The notes under the pieces were generated by a model. That model ran no database searches, had not been told where the DNA came from, and saw only the letters and a list, made by a program, of their open reading frames with translations. The position numbers were made by a program, and so were the translations under genes. DNA of 64,000 nt. Origin: Citrobacter sedlakii NBRC 105722. Its GTDB lineage: Bacteria > Pseudomonadota > Gammaproteobacteria > Enterobacterales > Enterobacteriaceae. The stretch is taken from positions 1 to 64,000 of the forward strand of contig NZ_BBNB01000001.1 in the NCBI RefSeq assembly GCF_000759835.1, written 5' to 3'. Of this stretch, positions 58,333 to 64,000 are shown in pieces; position 1 is the stretch's first letter; each line of letters opens with the position of its first letter.

Positions 58333-59454
58333 ATGAAATCGGGCCGCTATATTGGCGTGATGTCAGGCACCAGCCTCGATGGTGTTGACGTGGTACTGGC
58401 GACGATAGATGACACAATGGTGGCGCAACAGGCGAGCGTGAGCTGGCCGATGCCCGTCGCGCTTAAACATGCGATTCTCGACATTTGCCAGGGACAGCCC
58501 CTGACCCTTTCCCGGTTAGGCCAGCTTGATGTGCAACTTGGCCAACTCTTCGCTGACGCGGTTAACGGACTGCTTGCTCAGGAAAAGCTTCGCCCTCAGG
58601 ACATTGTGGCGATTGGCTGTCACGGGCAAACGGTATGGCATGAGCCGACGGGCGCATTCCCGCATACGATGCAGATAGGCGATAACAACCAGATTGTGGC
58701 GCGCACCGGTATCACGGTGGTGGGCGATTTTCGCCGTCGGGATATCGCGCTGGGCGGACAGGGCGCGCCGCTGGTCCCTGCTTTTCATCAGGCGCTGCTG
58801 GCGCATCCGACGGAGCGGCGAATGGTGCTCAATATCGGCGGAATCGCCAATCTTTCGCTGTTGATACCGGATCAGCCGGTGCGCGGGCATGACACCGGGC
58901 CCGGCAATATGCTGATGGATGCCTGGATCTGGCGGCAGTGTGCGAAGCCATATGATAAAGATGCTGAATGGGCGCGCGGCGGAACGGTAATCATTCCTCT
59001 GCTGCAGGCGATGCTCAGCGATCCGTGGTTCGCGCTGCCTGCGCCGAAAAGTACCGGGCGGGAGTATTTCAACTATGGCTGGATAGAACGTCAACTGGCG
59101 GCCTTTCCCGGCGTGAAAGCGCAGGACGTACAGGCGACGCTTACCGAGCTGACCGCGGTGACAATTTCTGAACAAGTGTTGCTGAACGGGGGTTGCGACC
59201 GTCTGATGGTGTGTGGCGGAGGAAGCCGCAACCCGCTGTTGATGGCGAGGTTGGCTGCGTTACTGCCGGGAACGGAAGTGACCACCACCGATACCGCGGG
59301 CGTCAGCGGTGATGATATGGAAGCGTTGGCTTTCGCCTGGCTGGCGTGGCGAACGGTAGCCGGACTGCCGGGTAATTTACCGTCGGTGACCGGCGCGCGT
59401 GAAGCGAGTGTGCTGGGCGGGATTTTTCCGGCTAACCCGCGAACTCAGAGTTAA
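58333..59454 (+). CDS. anmK: Anhydro-N-acetylmuramic acid kinase
   Basis: 373 residues (E. coli 369). N-terminal ATP-binding [38 protein letters not shown] and [14 protein letters not shown]-terminal [21 protein letters not shown]. It opens and phosphorylates anhMurNAc from cell-wall turnover to MurNAc-6-P. RBS AAGGAACAGGT. Confidence 0.97.
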   Translation: MKSGRYIGVMSGTSLDGVDVVLATIDDTMVAQQASVSWPMPVALKHAILDICQGQPLTLSRLGQLDVQLGQLFADAVNGLLAQEKLRPQDIVAIGCHGQTVWHEPTGAFPHTMQIGDNNQIVARTGITVVGDFRRRDIALGGQGAPLVPAFHQALLAHPTERRMVLNIGGIANLSLLIPDQPVRGHDTGPGNMLMDAWIWRQCAKPYDKDAEWARGGTVIIPLLQAMLSDPWFALPAPKSTGREYFNYGWIERQLAAFPGVKAQDVQATLTELTAVTISEQVLLNGGCDRLMVCGGGSRNPLLMARLAALLPGTEVTTTDTAGVSGDDMEALAFAWLAWRTVAGLPGNLPSVTGAREASVLGGIFPANPRTQS

Positions 59455-59547
59455 CTGAATTTTTCTGGCGGCGTCTGACGTTACAATCGGAACATTAGGG
59501 AGGGTATTTTCACCCTCCATGACCAGGAAAGTCTTCAGGATACGGCT

Positions 59548-59871
59548 ATGAAAAAACTCTTACTCCTCTGCCTTCCGCTTATGCTGTCAGGCTGCAGCGT
59601 CTATAACCAGTTTGTCGAGCGGATGCAAACGGACACGCTGGAATACCAGTGCGACGAAAAACCGCTAACCGTTAAATCGAATAACACCCGCCAGGACGTT
59701 AGCTTTATTTATGATAATAAGCTGCTGACTCTCAAGCAGGGCGTATCAGCCTCCGGCGCGCGGTACACCGACGGCATTTATGTTTTCTGGTCGAAGGGCG
59801 ACAGCGCCACCGTTTATAAGCGCGACCGCATCGTGTTGAATAACTGTCAGTTACAAAACCCGAAGCGTTGA
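59548..59871 (+). CDS. mliC: Membrane-bound lysozyme inhibitor MliC
   Basis: 107 residues. Lipoprotein signal with Cys16 (LMLSGCSVY). C-type lysozyme inhibitor domain: [12 protein letters not shown], then [35 protein letters not shown]. Two cysteines (QCDE, NNCQ) form a disulfide. It protects peptidoglycan from host lysozyme. It lies between anmK and pdxH on the same strand. Confidence 0.95.
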   Translation: MKKLLLLCLPLMLSGCSVYNQFVERMQTDTLEYQCDEKPLTVKSNNTRQDVSFIYDNKLLTLKQGVSASGARYTDGIYVFWSKGDSATVYKRDRIVLNNCQLQNPKR

Positions 59872-59929
59872 GATTTTCAACAGGGCGGCGCACAATAGCG
59901 CCACCCACTGACAATCCGTAGCGAACACC

Positions 59930-60586
59930 ATGTCTGATAACGACGAATTGCAGCAAATCGCGCACCTGCGCCGTGAATACACAAAAGGTGGCCTGCGTCG
60001 CCACGATCTCCCCGCTGAACCATTAACCCTTTTCGAACGCTGGCTGGCTCAGGCATGTGAAGCCAGACTGGCCGATCCCACTGCGATGGTCGTCGCTACG
60101 GTCGATGAAAATGGCCAACCGTACCAGCGTATCGTCCTCCTCAAGCACTATGATGAAAAAGGGCTGGTCTTCTACACCAACCTCGGAAGCCGCAAAGCGC
60201 ATCAAATTGAAAATAATCCGCGCGTCAGCCTGCTGTTCCCGTGGCATATGCTGGAACGTCAGGTGATGGTTATCGGTCAGGCAGAACGGTTGTCGACGCT
60301 CGAAGTGATCAAGTATTTCCACAGCCGTCCGCGAGACAGCCAGATAGGCGCCTGGGTCTCTAAGCAGTCCAGCCGAATTTCCGCACGCGGGATCCTCGAA
60401 AGCAAATTCCTTGAGCTGAAACAGAAGTTCCAACAGGGCGACGTACCGCTGCCCAGCTTTTGGGGCGGATTCCGCATCAGCATCGAGCAAATGGAGTTTT
60501 GGCAGGGTGGTGAGCACCGTCTGCATGATCGCTTTCTCTATCAGCGTGAAAATAACGCGTGGAAAATTGATCGGCTCGCCCCGTAA
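59930..60586 (+). CDS. pdxH: Pyridoxamine 5'-phosphate oxidase
   Basis: 218 residues, E. coli length. FMN-binding split barrel: [31 protein letters not shown], then [16 protein letters not shown] and WGGFRI near the end. Makes PLP from PNP or PMP. Same strand as tyrS and pdxY, two vitamin B6 genes flanking tyrS; in E. coli pdxH-tyrS-pdxY form one operon. Confidence 0.97.
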   Translation: MSDNDELQQIAHLRREYTKGGLRRHDLPAEPLTLFERWLAQACEARLADPTAMVVATVDENGQPYQRIVLLKHYDEKGLVFYTNLGSRKAHQIENNPRVSLLFPWHMLERQVMVIGQAERLSTLEVIKYFHSRPRDSQIGAWVSKQSSRISARGILESKFLELKQKFQQGDVPLPSFWGGFRISIEQMEFWQGGEHRLHDRFLYQRENNAWKIDRLAP

Positions 60587-60711
60587 ACCCCGAAAATGTT
60601 GTTTTAAGCGCTAGCGCTGCGTGCCCCGGCGCTTTATTCTATAGAGCTTTCGCGTCTGGCGAAAAGTCGTGTACCGGCAAAGGTGCAGTCGTTTTATACA
60701 TGGAGATTTTG

Positions 60712-61986
60712 ATGGCAAGCAGTAACTTGATTAAACAATTGCAAGAGCGGGGGCTGGTAGCCCAGGTGACGGACGAGGAAGCGTTAGCAGAGCGACTGGC
60801 GCAAGGCCCGATCGCGCTCTATTGCGGCTTCGATCCTACCGCTGACAGCTTGCATTTGGGGCATCTGGTTCCCTTGTTATGCCTGAAACGCTTCCAGCAG
60901 GCTGGTCATAAGCCCGTCGCGCTGGTTGGCGGCGCAACGGGTCTGATTGGCGATCCGAGCTTCAAAGCCGCCGAGCGTAAACTGAACACGGAAGACACCG
61001 TTCAGGAGTGGGTAGACAAAATCCGTAAACAGGTTGCGCCGTTCCTCGATTTCGACTGCGGCGACAATTCCGCCATCGCAGCGAACAACTATGACTGGTT
61101 CGGCAACATGAACGTGCTGACCTTCCTGCGCGATATCGGTAAACATTTCTCCGTTAACCAGATGATCAATAAAGAAGCGGTGAAGCAGCGCCTGAATCGT
61201 GACGATCAGGGTATCTCGTTTACCGAGTTCTCCTACAATCTTCTGCAAGGTTACGATTTTGCCTGCCTGAATAAACTTCACGGCGTGACGCTGCAAATTG
61301 GCGGTTCGGACCAGTGGGGCAACATTACTTCCGGTATCGACCTGACCCGTCGTCTGCATCAGAACCAGGTGTTCGGGCTGACCGTTCCGCTGATCACCAA
61401 AGCCGACGGCACCAAGTTTGGTAAAACCGAAGGCGGCGCAGTGTGGCTGGATCCGAAGAAAACCAGTCCTTACAAATTCTACCAGTTCTGGATCAACACC
61501 GCCGATGCCGATGTGTATCGCTTCCTGAAATTCTTCACCTTTATGGATATTGAAGAGATCAACGCGCTGGAAGAAGAAGACAAAAACAGCGGCAAAGCGC
61601 CTCGCGCCCAGTACGTGCTGGCTGAGCAGGTGACGCGTCTGGTCCACGGCGAAGAAGGTCTGGTGGCGGCGAAACGCATCACCGAGAGCCTGTTCAACGG
61701 GACGCTGAGCGATCTGAGCGAAGCGGACTTCGAACAGCTTGCGCAGGACGGCGTTCCGATGGTTGAGATGGAAAAGGGCGCGGATCTGATGCAGGCGCTG
61801 GTGGATGCCGAGCTGCAGCCTTCTCGCGGTCAGGCGCGTAAAACTATCGCCTCGAACGCGATCACCATTAACGGCGCAAAGCAGTCCGATCCGGAGTATG
61901 TCTTCGCGGAAAGCGATCGTCTGTATGGCCGCTACACGCTGCTGCGTCGCGGCAAGAAGAATTACTGTCTGGTGTGCTGGAAGTAA
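60712..61986 (+). CDS. tyrS: Tyrosyl-tRNA synthetase
   Basis: 424 residues from ATG 60712 ([10 protein letters not shown]), E. coli length. Class I motifs HLGH (SLHLGHLVP) and KFGKT for KMSKS; tyrosine pocket in [13 protein letters not shown]-terminal S4 domain ([12 protein letters not shown]). Terminator at 61999-62031 follows before pdxY. Confidence 0.98.
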   Translation: MASSNLIKQLQERGLVAQVTDEEALAERLAQGPIALYCGFDPTADSLHLGHLVPLLCLKRFQQAGHKPVALVGGATGLIGDPSFKAAERKLNTEDTVQEWVDKIRKQVAPFLDFDCGDNSAIAANNYDWFGNMNVLTFLRDIGKHFSVNQMINKEAVKQRLNRDDQGISFTEFSYNLLQGYDFACLNKLHGVTLQIGGSDQWGNITSGIDLTRRLHQNQVFGLTVPLITKADGTKFGKTEGGAVWLDPKKTSPYKFYQFWINTADADVYRFLKFFTFMDIEEINALEEEDKNSGKAPRAQYVLAEQVTRLVHGEEGLVAAKRITESLFNGTLSDLSEADFEQLAQDGVPMVEMEKGADLMQALVDAELQPSRGQARKTIASNAITINGAKQSDPEYVFAESDRLYGRYTLLRRGKKNYCLVCWK

Positions 61987-61998
61987 CAATAAGTCAGC

Positions 61999-62031
61999 AG
62001 GGGCGTGGGAAACTACGCCCCTTTCTTTTTT
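61999..62031 (+). terminator. Terminator/attenuator between tyrS and pdxY
   Basis: AGGGGCGT-gggaaact-ACGCCCCT stem with TTCTTTTTTC after it, before the pdxY start. It would reduce but not necessarily stop read-through into pdxY. Confidence 0.85.
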
Positions 62032-62052
62032 CAGGGTTGTGGTAAGCAAAAA

Positions 62053-62913
62053 ATGAAGAATATCCTCGCCATCCAGTCCCATGTGGTTTTTGGACATGCT
62101 GGCAACAGCGCTGCGGAATTCCCAATGCGCCGCCTCGGCGCCAACGTCTGGCCCCTCAATACGGTACAATTCTCTAATCACACGCAGTACGGCAAATGGA
62201 CGGGGTGTGTTATGCCACCGTCGCATCTGAGCGAAATTGTGCAGGGTATCGCCGATATCGATCAGCTCAAACGCTGTGATGCAGTGCTGAGCGGTTATCT
62301 GGGATCTGCGGAGCAAGGTGAGCATATTCTGGGGATCGTCCGCCAGGTGAAAGCGGCGAATCCGGCGGCAAAATATTTTTGCGACCCGGTCATGGGACAC
62401 CCGGAAAAGGGCTGCATCGTGGCGCCAGGCGTCGCTGAGTTTCACGTTCGTCATGCGCTCCCCGCCAGCGACATCATTGCGCCTAACCTGATTGAGCTGG
62501 AAATCCTGTGCGAACATGCGGTGAACAGCGTAGAAGACGCTGTCGCGGCAGCCCGTGAGTTAATCGCGCAGGGTCCACAGATTGTCCTGGTGAAACATCT
62601 GGCGCGCGCAGGCTTCAGCATGGAACGTTTTGAAATGCTGCTGGTAACGGCAGAAGAAGCCTGGCACATCAGCCGTCCGTTGGTCGATTTCGGCACGCGC
62701 CAGCCGGTGGGGGTTGGCGACGTCACCAGCGGTTTGCTGTTGGTAAAACTGTTGCAGGGAGCAACCCTTCAGCAGGCGCTGGAACATGTCACCGCGGCGG
62801 TGTATGAGATTATGATCGCGACCCGGGAAATGCAGGAATATGAACTGCAGGTGGTGGCGGCGCAGGATCGTATCGCCAGACCAGAGCACTATTTCAGCGC
62901 GACCCGCTTATAA
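62053..62913 (+). CDS. pdxY: Pyridoxal kinase PdxY
   Basis: 286 residues from ATG 62053 ([10 protein letters not shown]). Ribokinase-type fold: [42 protein letters not shown] with the catalytic Asp. It phosphorylates pyridoxal in B6 salvage. Start 22 bp after the tyrS terminator. Confidence 0.96.
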   Translation: MKNILAIQSHVVFGHAGNSAAEFPMRRLGANVWPLNTVQFSNHTQYGKWTGCVMPPSHLSEIVQGIADIDQLKRCDAVLSGYLGSAEQGEHILGIVRQVKAANPAAKYFCDPVMGHPEKGCIVAPGVAEFHVRHALPASDIIAPNLIELEILCEHAVNSVEDAVAAARELIAQGPQIVLVKHLARAGFSMERFEMLLVTAEEAWHISRPLVDFGTRQPVGVGDVTSGLLLVKLLQGATLQQALEHVTAAVYEIMIATREMQEYELQVVAAQDRIARPEHYFSATRL

Positions 62914-62927
62914 GCGGTTGTCGTAAC

Positions 62928-62961
62928 GTAGGCCGGGTAAGCGTTAGCGATACCCGGCTAC
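62928..62961. repeat. REP-like palindrome
   Basis: GTAGGCCGGGTAAGCG ... CGATACCCGGCTAC, the Y/Z REP pattern, between converging pdxY and gstA. Confidence 0.8.
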
Positions 62962-62974
62962 ACAGCCAGTCCGG

Positions 62975-63580
62975 CTATTTCAACCCTTCCGCCTTAAGCG
63001 CCGCGGCAATGGCCGGACGTTCTGCCGCTCGCTGCATATACCCTGCAATATGGTTTAAGCTCGCCATATTCAGCTTCACCGCACTTGCCCAGCGCAGTAC
63101 GGTAAAAAGATAGGCGTCGGCAATGGTAAATCGCTGACCGCAAATCCACTGACCCTCTTTGAGTGATTCATCGACGTATTGCAGTTTTTTCTCCAGCAAA
63201 GCGCGGACGGCGGGTTTGTACTCTTCTGGCGTATCCGGGCGAAACAGCGGCGTGAAGCCTTTGTGCAGCTCAGTAGCGATATAGTTAAGCCATTCCAGCG
63301 TCTTATAACGTGAAATACTGCCCACCGGCGCCAGCAGTTGGCGATCCGGCACGCTGTCTGCGAGATACTGCATGATCGCCACGCCTTCCGTCAGCAAAGT
63401 GCCATCGTCAAGCAATAGCGCCGGAACTTGCCCTTTTGGGTTAACCGCGAAAAAGTCATCGCCGTTTTCCAGCCGCTTTTTCATCAAGTCCACCCCTTCA
63501 AGGGTGAAATCTTTGCCGCTCTCGCGAAGGGTAATATGGGAAGCAAGAGAACAGGCGCCTGGCTTATAGAACAGTTTCAT
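62975..63580 (-). CDS. gstA: Glutathione S-transferase (beta class)
   Basis: 201 residues, E. coli length. Cys10 in [10 protein letters not shown] is the beta-class active residue; [13 protein letters not shown] and [14 protein letters not shown] bind glutathione. It joins glutathione to electrophiles, alongside nemA and gloA. RBS AAAGGAGTAACC. Confidence 0.97.
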   Translation of the reverse strand: MKLFYKPGACSLASHITLRESGKDFTLEGVDLMKKRLENGDDFFAVNPKGQVPALLLDDGTLLTEGVAIMQYLADSVPDRQLLAPVGSISRYKTLEWLNYIATELHKGFTPLFRPDTPEEYKPAVRALLEKKLQYVDESLKEGQWICGQRFTIADAYLFTVLRWASAVKLNMASLNHIAGYMQRAAERPAIAAALKAEGLK

Positions 63581-63630
63581 CGGTTACTCCTTTCAACTGA
63601 GGTTTACCGTATCCTAGTGCGAGAGCGAAC

Positions 63631-63663
63631 AAAAAAAAAGCCGCTAACGCAAAGTTAGCGGCT
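63631..63663. terminator. dtpA terminator
   Basis: AGCCGCTAAC-gcaaa-GTTAGCGGCT stem; on the minus strand nine T follow. Confidence 0.92.
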
Positions 63664-63685
63664 CTCGTTTGTGTTTCCCAACGTC

Positions 63686-64000
63686 TTACGCGGTAGCGGT
63701 TTTAGACGCTTTCTGGTCGTTGTTGTCGTCCAGGGTCATGCGGTTCAGCTTCGGCGCAGTAAGCAGCATCAGCGCTGCAATAACGGCGGTAGCCACACCA
63801 ATCTGCAGGAAGACGCGACCGTATACTTCGAGAGACATCAGCGGGTCGGTAACGTTTTCTGGTACAGCCATCATGTTCGCGACGTAACCGCCGATGATAT
63901 TCGCGCCAGCGGTCGTCAGGAACCAGCTCCCCATGATGAAGCCCATCAGACGCTGCGGAACCAGTTGCGCCACCATCGCCAGACCCAGACCGGAGATCAT
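63686..64000 (-). CDS. dtpA: Proton-dependent di/tripeptide permease DtpA, C terminus (partial)
   Basis: Only the last ~104 residues are in the window; the start is beyond the right edge. Last helices of a POT family transporter ([57 protein letters not shown]) and a short cytoplasmic tail ([13 protein letters not shown]). Place after gstA matches E. coli dtpA/tppB. It imports di- and tripeptides with protons. Confidence 0.93.
   Translation of the reverse strand: MISGLGLAMVAQLVPQRLMGFIMGSWFLTTAGANIIGGYVANMMAVPENVTDPLMSLEVYGRVFLQIGVATAVIAALMLLTAPKLNRMTLDDNNDQKASKTATA

Noticed and set aside
60877..62517. Long minus-strand open frame (546 codons) opposite tyrS and pdxY
   Set aside because: It is antisense to two well-recognised genes, runs across their boundary, and is rich in His/Arg/Gln as expected for a shadow frame.

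Overview
The window reads as a chromosomal segment of a gammaproteobacterium of the Enterobacteriaceae, close to Citrobacter, Salmonella and Escherichia. From about 5.7 kb to the right edge most genes follow the E. coli K-12 order from rprA/ydiK to dtpA, with near-identical protein lengths. Two points argue against Salmonella: there is a single lpp gene, and the tandem tRNA-Val locus, where Salmonella carries SPI-2, is not followed by a pathogenicity island. A Citrobacter-like genome is my best guess; species cannot be settled from the sequence alone.

Region 1 (1-5.7 kb) is an accessory island. It holds two orphan Rhs tips, each followed by a small immunity gene and a symE-like gene. The first tip carries a possible type-17-like toxin domain. 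The second is an EndoU RNase with a MafI-type immunity protein. Between them lies a decayed mobile element: the C-terminal part of a primase-like protein, a tandem 231-bp-offset repeat, a tyrosine recombinase split by an in-frame amber codon, and about 1 kb of GC-rich, palindrome-rich non-coding DNA. The EndoU tip is fused in frame to a Sec-type signal peptide.

Region 2 (5.7-20.4 kb) is core: RprA sRNA, ydiK, ydiJ-menI, ydiH, an added MBL-protein/LysR pair, the Fur-controlled sufABCDSE iron-sulfur assembly operon, ldtE and lpp.

Region 3 (20.7-29.1 kb) holds pykF with a Cra site, fumD, and the ydhYVWXUT operon behind a perfect FNR site. That operon encodes an aldehyde:ferredoxin oxidoreductase-like enzyme with ferredoxin-type proteins, a membrane cytochrome b and the repeat protein YdhT, and is probably used under anaerobiosis.

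Region 4 (29.1-37.4 kb) is variable. Where E. coli has ydhS there is a tiny Cys-tailed acidic ORF, a zinc-ribbon MBL protein, a GH13 trehalose-synthase-like enzyme and an SDR with a C-terminal membrane anchor. After ydhR come an MscS-type channel, a LysR/TSUP divergent pair, an Hsp20 chaperone and two tRNA-Val(GAC) genes.

Region 5 (37.8-64 kb) is core again: mdtK, ribE, cfa, ydhC/adnB, purR (two PurR operators), cydH (ynhF), ydhP, sodB, mepH, grxD, rnt, gloA, nemRA (NemR operators), ydhL, ydhF, sodC, ydhKJI, slyA, slyB (PhoP box), anmK, mliC, pdxH, tyrS, pdxY, gstA and the 3' end of dtpA. Themes are redox and electrophile stress (suf, sodB, sodC, gloA, nemA, gstA, grxD), envelope remodelling (ldtE, lpp, mepH, anmK, mliC, slyB, cfa) and vitamin B6/riboflavin metabolism.
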